A stretch of 64,000 nt of DNA from Marinilactibacillus sp036039175 (GTDB lineage Bacteria; Bacillota; Bacilli; Lactobacillales; Carnobacteriaceae_A). The notes under the pieces were generated by a model that did no database searches, was not told the origin of the DNA, and worked only from the letters and a program-made list of their open reading frames with translations. The stretch lies in assembly GCF_036039175.1 (NCBI RefSeq), contig NZ_JAYXKP010000001.1, positions 496,001 through 560,000 on the forward strand, written 5' to 3'. A program made the position numbers and the translations under genes. Shown one piece after another: positions 25,172-32,927 of the stretch (position 1 is its first letter; each line of letters starts with the position of its first letter).

Positions 25172-25198
25172 TTAGCACTCGACATAACCGAGTGCTAA
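25172..25198 (-). promoter_or_regulatory. CIRCE operator (HrcA binding site)
   Basis: Perfect consensus TTAGCACTC-N9-GAGTGCTAA. It is the only full copy I found in the window; dnaK and dnaJ have none of their own. Confidence 0.98.
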
Positions 25199-25207
25199 CA
25201 CAACTAT

Positions 25208-25236
25208 AATTTAACAAATGATCCTTAACTTGTCAA
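25208..25236 (-). promoter_or_regulatory. hrcA-operon promoter
   Basis: On the minus strand a perfect -35 TTGACA (25236-25231), a 17-nt spacer and -10 TAAATT (25213-25208) lead directly into CIRCE, as in other HrcA-controlled promoters. The -35 is only 3 nt after the ribF stop codon, and no terminator separates the two units. Confidence 0.85.
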
Positions 25237-25239
25237 CTA

Positions 25240-26196
25240 TTAAATTTGATTTATTTTGACCTTTGATAAAATAGCTCTAGATTCTTTTTCATCAAGAATG
25301 AGTTGATCAATCAATCCTTCTTTGGATTCATATTTCACTTCATCTCTCAAGTACTTAACCCATTTGATTCGAACATTTTCACCATATATTTCTTTTTTGT
25401 AATCGAAAATGTTTACTTCAACAGAGATATCTTTCCTATAGCCGAATGTCGGGTTGTAACCAATCGAAGCCATTCCATCATGCCATACGTCATCCACAAA
25501 CATCTTAACTGCATACACTCCAATTCTGGGCATAAAGACGTCTGGATCTGATAAGACATTCGCTGTTGGATAGCCAATTGTACGCCCTCTAGCATCTCCA
25601 TGGATTACGAAGCCTGAGGTTTCATAAATATAGCCTAAAAGATCATTTGCTTCGTCCATGTTACCTTCAACAATACACTTTCTAATACGAGTAGAACTGA
25701 TTTTCTGTTCAGACGCCAATTGTTTTTGCACTTGATGAATTTCAAATCGACCTTTAGCAAATTGATCTAGATTGTCCATATTAGCAATGTCTGCTTTACC
25801 ATAAGTGTAGTCAAAGCCTGCTACGACTGCCTTAGCATTCCACCCCACGATATACTGATCCACAAATTCTTGTGGCGCTAAAGTACCAAAGCTTGAAGTG
25901 AAATCTACTTCATATAAAATATCAATACCTGTCTGCTCAAGTAGTTCTTCTTTTCTCTTTATAGGTGTCAAATAATAATGATACTCTGGATCAAATTTTC
26001 TATATACAAATGCAGGATGGCGGTTAAACGTCATCATAGCTGCTTTTATGCCTTTTTCTTTTGCTAATTTTACACCTGTTTCAATAACGGCTTTATGTCC
26101 TTTATGAATACCATCGAAAAACCCTAGTATTAATACAATATCGTCTGGAAAAATAGCTGATGGATCATAAGGATGATGGATCTTGATAATTTTCAT
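25240..26196 (-). CDS. ribF: Bifunctional riboflavin kinase / FAD synthetase
   Basis: A 318-residue enzyme that converts riboflavin to FMN and then FAD. The N-terminal nucleotidyltransferase domain has GFFDGIHKGHKAVI (HxGH-type) and SSTRIRKCI. The C-terminal riboflavin kinase domain has GDARGRTIGYPTANV. It lies 8 nt after truB at the end of the nusA-infB operon. AGGTGAA precedes the ATG. Confidence 0.96.
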   Translation of the reverse strand: MKIIKIHHPYDPSAIFPDDIVLILGFFDGIHKGHKAVIETGVKLAKEKGIKAAMMTFNRHPAFVYRKFDPEYHYYLTPIKRKEELLEQTGIDILYEVDFTSSFGTLAPQEFVDQYIVGWNAKAVVAGFDYTYGKADIANMDNLDQFAKGRFEIHQVQKQLASEQKISSTRIRKCIVEGNMDEANDLLGYIYETSGFVIHGDARGRTIGYPTANVLSDPDVFMPRIGVYAVKMFVDDVWHDGMASIGYNPTFGYRKDISVEVNIFDYKKEIYGENVRIKWVKYLRDEVKYESKEGLIDQLILDEKESRAILSKVKINQI

Positions 26197-26204
26197 ACGT
26201 TCAC

Positions 26205-27122
26205 CTACACTTCTGTTCTCAATACTTTGATTGGTTTGATCCTATCTAATTTTGTTGGATGTTCTGAATAAATCGCAACAGCTTTGCTGTCTTTATAAAA
26301 AACAATTGGAAACTCTGAAAAAATTGGTAATTCTGATTTCATGAAAACTGTTCCGTTTTTCACTTTACTCCATTCTTCTTCAGACAATTCGTAAGAAGGG
26401 AAAGACGTTAATGCAGATTCTAGAGGATTCAATATAGCTGAAAGATGATTTTCATCTACTGCTTCCTGCACCTGTCTCAAAGTGACCGCCTGAGCAGACC
26501 GATAGCCTCCGCTCTCTGTTCGTGTCAGATCCGACATATGTGCTGGATAGCCCAACAAGGCACCTGTATCAACGGCTAACGTACGAATATATGTCCCTTT
26601 ACTACAAGAAACTTTAAATCTGAACGAGAGAGTCTCTTGCTCTTCATCTATGATGACATCTGACGTTCTTTCGTAACTGTGAATAGTCACTTGTCTCGAA
26701 GGTCTCTCAATTACTTCTCCAGCTCGAGCATATTCATACAATCTTTTTCCGTTCACTTTCACTGCTGAATACATCGGTGGGGTTTGTGTGATTTCTCCTG
26801 TTAGAGATGTAATGGCTTTATCGATAGCTCCCTGTGACAATTGAAGATCTACCGCTTTTCTATCAACGATTTCTCCTGAACGGTCTTCTGTAGTTGTAGA
26901 GTAACCTAATGTTACTTCACCTTCATATGTTTTACCCGTATTCACCATATACTCTAGTACTTTTGTCGCTTTACCAATAGCAATAGGCAATACACCTTCT
27001 ACATCCGGATCCAGTGTGCCAGAGTGGCCGACCTTTTTAGTCTTTAATATTTTTCTCAGTTTATATACGCAATCATGACTTGTCATGCCCTTTTCTTTCC
27101 ATAAAGGTATGATCCCCTCCAT
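26205..27122 (-). CDS. truB: tRNA pseudouridine(55) synthase
   Basis: Makes pseudouridine 55 in the T loop of tRNAs. The catalytic aspartate lies in GHSGTLDPDVEGVLPIAIGKATK, near residue 39. The start at 27122 (MEGIIPLW) is chosen because GGAGG lies 7 nt upstream; earlier methionines lie too close to it. It follows rbfA after a 160-base gap that holds only an imperfect hairpin (about 27187-27232) and no gene. Confidence 0.95.
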   Translation of the reverse strand: MEGIIPLWKEKGMTSHDCVYKLRKILKTKKVGHSGTLDPDVEGVLPIAIGKATKVLEYMVNTGKTYEGEVTLGYSTTTEDRSGEIVDRKAVDLQLSQGAIDKAITSLTGEITQTPPMYSAVKVNGKRLYEYARAGEVIERPSRQVTIHSYERTSDVIIDEEQETLSFRFKVSCSKGTYIRTLAVDTGALLGYPAHMSDLTRTESGGYRSAQAVTLRQVQEAVDENHLSAILNPLESALTSFPSYELSEEEWSKVKNGTVFMKSELPIFSEFPIVFYKDSKAVAIYSEHPTKLDRIKPIKVLRTEV

Positions 27123-27282
27123 GTTCATTCCTCCAATACTCAATGTTTCTATTATAGCATATCTCTATGTAAAGTGATTGAACGTGGAAAAAGAGAATCA
27201 CTGCCAGTTAAGACAATTGACTCTCTTTCCACTTCAATCAATTATGATTCGATTGTGATTTATTATTCAAATGAACGTTGGA

Positions 27283-27633
27283 TCAATCTTCTTTTTTTAA
27301 TTGATTCAATAATTCATCAATGTGACTTCCGTAAGCTACGGATTCATCACGAGCAAAGAATAACTCTGGTGTTTTGTGAATAGACAGACGACTTCCAAGT
27401 TCTTTTCTGATTAAACCTTTAGCTTTTTCTAAGCCTTCTTGAGTATCAGTAACAGTCTTTTCATCATCTTTCAACGTACTATAATAGACTTTAGCTTGTT
27501 GTAGGTCTCCGGTAACTTCAACATCTGTTATCGTAATTCCTTGAACACGAGGTTCTCTTACGCGCTTTTGCATAATATCGTTAATTTCTTTTTGAATTTC
27601 TTGGGAGACTCGCCCAACTCGATAATTTGGCAT
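27283..27633 (-). CDS. rbfA: Ribosome-binding factor A
   Basis: A 116-residue KH-type 30S assembly factor that binds pre-16S rRNA and is needed at low temperature in model species. The family start NYRVGRVSQEIQKEI and the region VRDPRVQGITITDVEVTGD-like (here VREPRVQG) are typical. It sits between infB and truB. GGTGAG precedes the ATG. Confidence 0.95.
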   Translation of the reverse strand: MPNYRVGRVSQEIQKEINDIMQKRVREPRVQGITITDVEVTGDLQQAKVYYSTLKDDEKTVTDTQEGLEKAKGLIRKELGSRLSIHKTPELFFARDESVAYGSHIDELLNQLKKED

Positions 27634-27705
27634 GTTTGCTCACCTATCCTTATATATGTTTTCTAGTTCAATCCATCATTATCATTGATGGCTGATACCA
27701 TCATA

Positions 27706-30075
27706 TTAGGATTTTCTTTCAATTTCAACCATTTCGAATGCTTCAACAACATCGTCAACCTTGATATCGTTGTATCCTTCAATTGTAATACCACACTCGA
27801 AGCCTTTTTTAACTTCTTTCGCGTCATCTTTGAAACGTTTCAGACTAGACAATTCGCCTTCGAACTGAACGATTCCATTACGAACTAGACGGATAGAACT
27901 GCTACGTTTGATAACGCCATCACTGACGAAACATCCTGCAATCGTTCCAACTTTTGAAACAGCATACGTTTCACGAACTGTTGCTTGACCCGTAACTTGT
28001 TCTTCAAATTCAGGATCTAGCATACCTGTCATTGCAGCTTCGATCTCATCGATAGCATTGTAGATTACACGGTGTGTTCTGATATCTACTTCTTCACGAG
28101 AAGCACTTTCTTTTGCTTGAACCGTAGGACGAACGTTAAATCCGATTACGATAGCAGAACTAGCAGATGCTAATGTGACATCACTTTCGTTGATTGCACC
28201 AACTCCAGTGTGAATAATGTTCACTTTCGCGCCTTCTACTTCAATTTTCTTCAGACTTGAAGCTAGTGCTTCTACTGAACCTTGAACGTCCGCCTTAACG
28301 ATAACGTTCACTTCTTTGATTTCGCCTTCTTCAAGACTTTCAAATAAGTTTTCAAGGGTAACTTTATTCATTTTAGAACGGTTAGCCTCAGTCGCAACGA
28401 TGGCTCTTGATTCTCCAACCTGTCTAGCTGTTTTTTCGTCTTCAAAGACTACAAAACGATCTCCAGCTTGTGGTGTAGCATTTAACCCAGTAATCTCAAC
28501 CGGCGTCGAAGGTGTTGCAGATTTAACTCTGCGTCCCTTGTCATTTGTCATCGTACGCACGCGACCAAATGTGTTTCCAACTACAATTGGATCTCCTTGA
28601 GAAAGTGTACCTTCTTGAACAAGTAATGTAGCAATAGGTCCTTTAGCTTTATCAAGTCTTGCTTCAATAACAGATCCGATTGATTGACGTGTAGGATCTG
28701 CTTTCAATTCTTCAACTTCTGCTACAAGTAAAACCATATCTAACAATTCATCTAGGTTTTTGTTGAATAGCGCTGAGATTTGAACGAAAATCGTATCGCC
28801 GCCCCAGTCTTCTGGAACAAGTTCGTATTCAGTTAACTCTTGCATAACGCGGTCTGGATTTGCTCCAGGTTTGTCGACTTTGTTTACTGCAACAATGATT
28901 GGTACTTGAGCAGCTTTAGCATGATTGATTGCTTCGACTGTCTGAGGCATAACCCCATCATCTGCAGCAACAACGATGATCGCGATATCTGTGATGTCTG
29001 CCCCTCTAGCACGCATTGTTGTAAACGCAGCATGGCCAGGAGTATCCAAGAAAGTGATCAACTTGCCATTTTCTTCAACTTGATAAGCACCGATATGCTG
29101 AGTGATTCCTCCAGCTTCTCCGCCAGTTACATTTGTATTACGCAATGTATCTAGTAAAGTCGTTTTACCGTGGTCAACGTGACCCATGATTGTTACCGTT
29201 GCTGGACGAGTAACAAGATTTTCTTCTACAACTTCTTTGTTGAAGAATGTATTGAAATCTGTTAGATCAACCTGAACTTTTTCTTCTGTTTCAATTCCAT
29301 AATCAGAAGCCAGTAATTCAATCGTTTCGCTATCAAGTGATTGGTTTTGTGTTGCGACTACACCCATCATAAATAGTTTTTTAACGATTTCAGCTGGTTC
29401 ACGGTGAATTTTTTTAGCAATATCTGCTACTGTATTTCCATCTGTATACTCAAGTACTTTAGGCAACTCTTTGTTTTTACGTGGAGTCGCTGGCACTTGT
29501 GAAGGTTGATGATTTTTCTTACCTTTACGTCTTCTTCCGCCTGCTGGTCCACCATTAATGCCGCGGTGCTGACGAGAGTTTCTTTTATTGGATTGCTGGA
29601 ACTGTTGTTTTTGTTGCTCATCAGTTGTTCTCTTTTGAACTGCTGGAGCCGCCTTAGCTTGTGTTACTGGTTTTTTGTTATCAGTCGTTGATTTCTTCGT
29701 ATCAGTATTCGATTTTTTTGGTGCTCTATTTTGAGATTGTATTTTGTTTTGTCCTTTACTGTTCTGAGATTTGTCAGTACCATTCTGATTTCCGTTCTGA
29801 TTAGCAGCTGGTTTTCTGACAGAGTTGTTAGTATTGTTTGAATTAGAACGGTTTGTTTGTTTTGGAGCTTTATTCGTTTGATTATCTGCTGGCTTACTTG
29901 AAGCAGATGGCTGACTTTTTTGAGTGAAAGCTTTACTCAATTTATCAACATCTCCGTCATCCATAGATGACATATGGCTTTTATAATCGATGCCAAGCTC
30001 TTTTGCTTTTTCGATAATCTGCTTACTTTCGATATTCTTTTCTTTTGCGAATTCATAGACGCGTTTTTTGCCCAT
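27706..30075 (-). CDS. infB: Translation initiation factor IF-2
   Basis: A 789-residue GTPase that places fMet-tRNA on the 30S subunit and promotes subunit joining. A small N-terminal IF2N domain (about 1-50) is followed by a long Asn/Gln/Lys-rich low-complexity linker (about 55-205). A second IF2N-like domain comes next, and then the G domain with GHVDHGKTT, DTPGHAAF and NKVDKPGAN. The C-terminal fMet-tRNA domain is intact. GGAAGGTGA precedes the ATG. Confidence 0.97.
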   Translation of the reverse strand: MGKKRVYEFAKEKNIESKQIIEKAKELGIDYKSHMSSMDDGDVDKLSKAFTQKSQPSASSKPADNQTNKAPKQTNRSNSNNTNNSVRKPAANQNGNQNGTDKSQNSKGQNKIQSQNRAPKKSNTDTKKSTTDNKKPVTQAKAAPAVQKRTTDEQQKQQFQQSNKRNSRQHRGINGGPAGGRRRKGKKNHQPSQVPATPRKNKELPKVLEYTDGNTVADIAKKIHREPAEIVKKLFMMGVVATQNQSLDSETIELLASDYGIETEEKVQVDLTDFNTFFNKEVVEENLVTRPATVTIMGHVDHGKTTLLDTLRNTNVTGGEAGGITQHIGAYQVEENGKLITFLDTPGHAAFTTMRARGADITDIAIIVVAADDGVMPQTVEAINHAKAAQVPIIVAVNKVDKPGANPDRVMQELTEYELVPEDWGGDTIFVQISALFNKNLDELLDMVLLVAEVEELKADPTRQSIGSVIEARLDKAKGPIATLLVQEGTLSQGDPIVVGNTFGRVRTMTNDKGRRVKSATPSTPVEITGLNATPQAGDRFVVFEDEKTARQVGESRAIVATEANRSKMNKVTLENLFESLEEGEIKEVNVIVKADVQGSVEALASSLKKIEVEGAKVNIIHTGVGAINESDVTLASASSAIVIGFNVRPTVQAKESASREEVDIRTHRVIYNAIDEIEAAMTGMLDPEFEEQVTGQATVRETYAVSKVGTIAGCFVSDGVIKRSSSIRLVRNGIVQFEGELSSLKRFKDDAKEVKKGFECGITIEGYNDIKVDDVVEAFEMVEIERKS

Positions 30076-30096
30076 GCAATCACCTTCCTATTCCTA

Positions 30097-30396
30097 TTAT
30101 TGCAATTTTTGAAGGGACCGTGCAAATCCTCCGTCTGTAATGGCAGCGACTGTTCGTATTTTCCCAATAGCGTTTGATATCGCGTTTCTATCGAAATCTT
30201 CTCGCACTGGGATACTATAGTGCTCACATTTATTCAAAAATTGCTTTTTGGTATTTTCACTAGCGTCAGATGCCAATATGACAATCTTTGCTTGACGACT
30301 TCTAACTGCATTGAGAACGATCGCTTCCCCTGAAATCAGGTTACCCGAGCGCTGTGCCAAGCCTAATAAGTTTAGACTTTTTTGTACATTATCCAT
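30097..30396 (-). CDS. ylxQ: YlxQ, L7Ae-like RNA-binding protein
   Basis: A 99-residue single-domain protein of the L7Ae/L30e/S12e/Gadd45 fold. The family pattern LGLAQRSGNLISGEA near the N-terminus and KIVILASDASENTKK in the middle are visible. Relatives bind kink-turn RNA; the role of YlxQ itself is not settled. The start overlaps the end of ylxR by 8 nt, so translation is probably coupled. Confidence 0.92.
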   Translation of the reverse strand: MDNVQKSLNLLGLAQRSGNLISGEAIVLNAVRSRQAKIVILASDASENTKKQFLNKCEHYSIPVREDFDRNAISNAIGKIRTVAAITDGGFARSLQKLQ

Positions 30397-30682
30397 TTTT
30401 CAGTTCCATTCTAGCCTTCTGATACTCTACATACTCAAGCAATTCTTCGTAAAAGGCGTCTTCAACCTTAGCATTCAGTGCTTGGTTCAGCATTTGTTTG
30501 CTTTGAGCCTTTTTAACTAATTCGGGATCAAGTGAGATATAGGCACCTCTTCCGTTCTGCTTGCCAGTAGGGTCAAGAGACACTGTTCCTTCTTTGTCTC
30601 TGACAACACGTACCATATCTTTTTTTGGTTTCATTTCATTGGATGCAACACATTTTCTCATTGGTACTTTTCGTTGCCGCAT
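30389..30682 (-). CDS. ylxR: YlxR (DUF448) RNA-binding protein, RnpM-like
   Basis: A small basic protein of 97 residues. The family motif RKCVASNEMKPKKDMVRVVR and the GRGAYIS segment are clear. In recent work on B. subtilis it was named RnpM, a modulator of RNase P. The start at 30682 is chosen because GGTGGG lies 6 nt upstream; the ATG two codons earlier lies too close. It sits between nusA and ylxQ, the usual order. Confidence 0.93.
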   Translation of the reverse strand: MRQRKVPMRKCVASNEMKPKKDMVRVVRDKEGTVSLDPTGKQNGRGAYISLDPELVKKAQSKQMLNQALNAKVEDAFYEELLEYVEYQKARMELKNG

Positions 30683-30765
30683 AGTCATCCCACCTTTAAT
30701 GATAACACTTTAAATCATTAATATTATCTATATCATAACTCAAACAAGCTTTTCAGTCGAATAAA

Positions 30766-32208
30766 TTAAAACGATTCTTCATCTTCATCAGTATCTTGAG
30801 TTATTTCCTGAATTTCTTCCATTGACGCAGTAGAGTCTAACTCTTCATCCATGCCGTCACGTTGTTCAGCGTATTCAATCATATCTTCCATATCTTCTGG
30901 ATTTAATTCGCCTTCTTCAAAATCAGTATCTTCGACAGGTTCACCCGGCTGATCCATATCTGGTGCTTCGTTAGCATAAAGATCAGAATTAACCGTTTCA
31001 GATGCGGATGCTTGAATATCGTCGATATCTTCAACTTCAACACCCTCAGTCGCTTCAAAAAATGAATCTTCAGCATTTTCCAATGCATCCACTTCTTGCT
31101 CTGCAACTTCTTCACCTTCGTTTAATGCCTCAAAGAATGAATCGTTTGTAAGTTCCTCTGATACTTCTTCCAATTCTTCCATATCACTTTCTGACTTGAT
31201 ATCAATTTTAAAACCAGTCAGCTTAGCAGCTAAACGAACATTTTGTCCTCTTTTACCAATTGCTAGAGACAGTTGGTAGTCTGGAACAACAATCACGCAG
31301 CTTTTGTTTTCTTTATCAAACATCACTTCAACAACTTGTGCTGGGTTCAATGCATTTTTAATAAAGACTGATGGATCTTCGTCCCACTCAACGATATCCA
31401 TGTTTTCACCATTCAACTCATTTACGATTGCTTGTACACGAGCACCTTTAGGTCCGACACAAGTTCCAACCGGATCAACGTTCTCGTCACGTGACATCAC
31501 AGCAATTTTAGAACGATCTCCTGCTTCACGTGCAATTGAGATGATTTCTACTGTTCCATCAAAGATTTCAGGAACTTCTTGCTCAAAAAGGCGTTTGATC
31601 AGATTTGGATGTGTTCTACTTACAAAGACTTGAGGTCCTTTAGTAGAATTTTCCACATTACTCACATACACTTTGATTCTGTCGTGTGTGTTATAACGCT
31701 CATTTTCGATTTGATCACGTTTAGATAAAACAGCTTCAACTTTACCTAAGTTGATATAAATGAAGCGATTATCTTGTCTTTCAACTGTTCCTGTCATAAG
31801 ATCATCAGCATATTCAATGTACTCGTTATAAACGATAGAACGTTCTGCTTCGCGCATTCTCTGCATGATGACTTGTTTTGCAGTTTGAGCTGCAATTCTA
31901 CCGAAATTCTTTGGTGTCACTTCAAAGCGAATCTCGTCTCCAATTTCGTAAGCTTTGTTTATTTCTAAAGCATCCGTCAAACTAATCTCTAATTGAGAGT
32001 CATAGACTTCCTCAGACACTTCTCTTACTTGGTATACTTTAATATCACCATTGTCATCATCAAAAACAACTTCTACGTTTTGAGAAGTTCCGTAGTTTCT
32101 CTTGTAAGCAGAAACCAATGCGGCTTCTAATGCGTCTACTACGATTTCCTTGGAAATGCCTTTTTCTTTTTCAAGCGTTTCTAGGGCTGCCGCTAATTCT
32201 TTACTCAT
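30766..32208 (-). CDS. nusA: Transcription termination/antitermination factor NusA with long acidic tail
   Basis: RNA polymerase-binding factor that promotes pausing and intrinsic termination. It has an N-terminal polymerase-binding domain (1-about 130), S1 (about 135-200) and two KH domains (about 200-345, with VGPKGARVQAI and IAIGKRGQNVRLA). Past the usual Firmicute end there is a 140-residue tail (341-480) with 57 Asp/Glu and a single basic residue. It contains a repeat of DSFFEA (356-361 and 381-386). B. subtilis NusA is about 371 residues and lacks such a tail. GGGAG precedes the ATG. Confidence 0.96.
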   Translation of the reverse strand: MSKELAAALETLEKEKGISKEIVVDALEAALVSAYKRNYGTSQNVEVVFDDDNGDIKVYQVREVSEEVYDSQLEISLTDALEINKAYEIGDEIRFEVTPKNFGRIAAQTAKQVIMQRMREAERSIVYNEYIEYADDLMTGTVERQDNRFIYINLGKVEAVLSKRDQIENERYNTHDRIKVYVSNVENSTKGPQVFVSRTHPNLIKRLFEQEVPEIFDGTVEIISIAREAGDRSKIAVMSRDENVDPVGTCVGPKGARVQAIVNELNGENMDIVEWDEDPSVFIKNALNPAQVVEVMFDKENKSCVIVVPDYQLSLAIGKRGQNVRLAAKLTGFKIDIKSESDMEELEEVSEELTNDSFFEALNEGEEVAEQEVDALENAEDSFFEATEGVEVEDIDDIQASASETVNSDLYANEAPDMDQPGEPVEDTDFEEGELNPEDMEDMIEYAEQRDGMDEELDSTASMEEIQEITQDTDEDEESF

Positions 32209-32266
32209 TTTACTACTCCCTTACTTATGAATGATTTATCTAAATTCCGTTATAGATCATCTGGTG

Positions 32267-32737
32267 TTAAAATTTGATTGCTAATCTTGCTTTCGCAATA
32301 TTGGCTCTTTCGATAGTGAGTTCTTTTTCTCTTGTCTTGATTCTGATCACAAGTTTAATACTATCGTCTGTAACTTCTTTCAAAGTCCCCTCAAAGATGT
32401 TTTCTCCATCGATCTGCTGATACAATGATACATGAATATATTTTTCAACAGCATTTCTCAGGTCTTGGTCTTTTTTCAAAGGGCGCTCAGCACCAGGTGA
32501 AGACACTTCTAGATAATATGGATGAGGAATAGGATCCGTCTTCTGTGAATCCAGAGTTTCGCCGATTTTTTCGCTGAAACGAGTACAATCGTCGAGATCT
32601 ATGCCACCATCTTTGTCGATATATATACGTAAGAACCAGTTCTTACCCTCTTTGACATACTCCACATCTACTAATTCATAACCCAATTCTGCAGCAACTG
32701 GATCGGCAATAGCTGTTACTTTATCTACTGTACTCAA
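32267..32737 (-). CDS. rimP: Ribosome maturation factor RimP
   Basis: A 156-residue protein needed for 30S subunit assembly. The family motif LDDCTRFSEKIGETLD and YLEVSSPGAERPL are visible. The start codon is TTG, supported by AGAGGAGAT upstream; no ATG is suitably placed. It is the first gene of rimP-nusA-ylxR-ylxQ-infB-rbfA-truB-ribF. Its apparent promoter is upstream of a terminator hairpin. Confidence 0.94.
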   Translation of the reverse strand: MSTVDKVTAIADPVAAELGYELVDVEYVKEGKNWFLRIYIDKDGGIDLDDCTRFSEKIGETLDSQKTDPIPHPYYLEVSSPGAERPLKKDQDLRNAVEKYIHVSLYQQIDGENIFEGTLKEVTDDSIKLVIRIKTREKELTIERANIAKARLAIKF

Positions 32738-32780
32738 AAAGCATCTCCTCTCAATAGTTGATTGTTAAATTTTTCATTAA

Positions 32781-32806
32781 AAAGAGTGAGCGGGATACGC
32801 TCACTC
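32781..32806 (-). terminator. Terminator after polC, inside the putative rimP-nusA leader
   Basis: A perfect 9-bp GC-rich stem (GAGTGAGCG 32784-32792, CGCTCACTC 32798-32806) with a 5-nt loop and a T5 run on the minus strand. It lies between the best promoter candidate and the rimP start. Confidence 0.9.
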
Positions 32807-32834
32807 TCGAAGAATATTCCTTTACACACTAGTT

Positions 32835-32863
32835 ATTTTAGCATAAATGGATTGCTCACGCAA
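32835..32863 (-). promoter_or_regulatory. Putative promoter of the rimP-nusA operon
   Basis: On the minus strand -35 TTGCGT (32863-32858), a 17-nt spacer and an extended -10 TGCTAAAAT (hexamer at 32840-32835). RNA would start near 32828 and meet the terminator at 32806-32784 before rimP. Confidence 0.65.
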
Positions 32864-32927
32864 CTTGTGTGCGCTTCTCTGTAAAGAACAAGAAATGGTT
32901 TCAATCGCTTGCTCTTTTCTTATCTGA

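Noticed and set aside
27187..27232. Imperfect hairpin between truB and rbfA as a terminator
   Set aside because: The T-run falls within the stem and the operon order suggests continuous transcription; support is too weak to call it.
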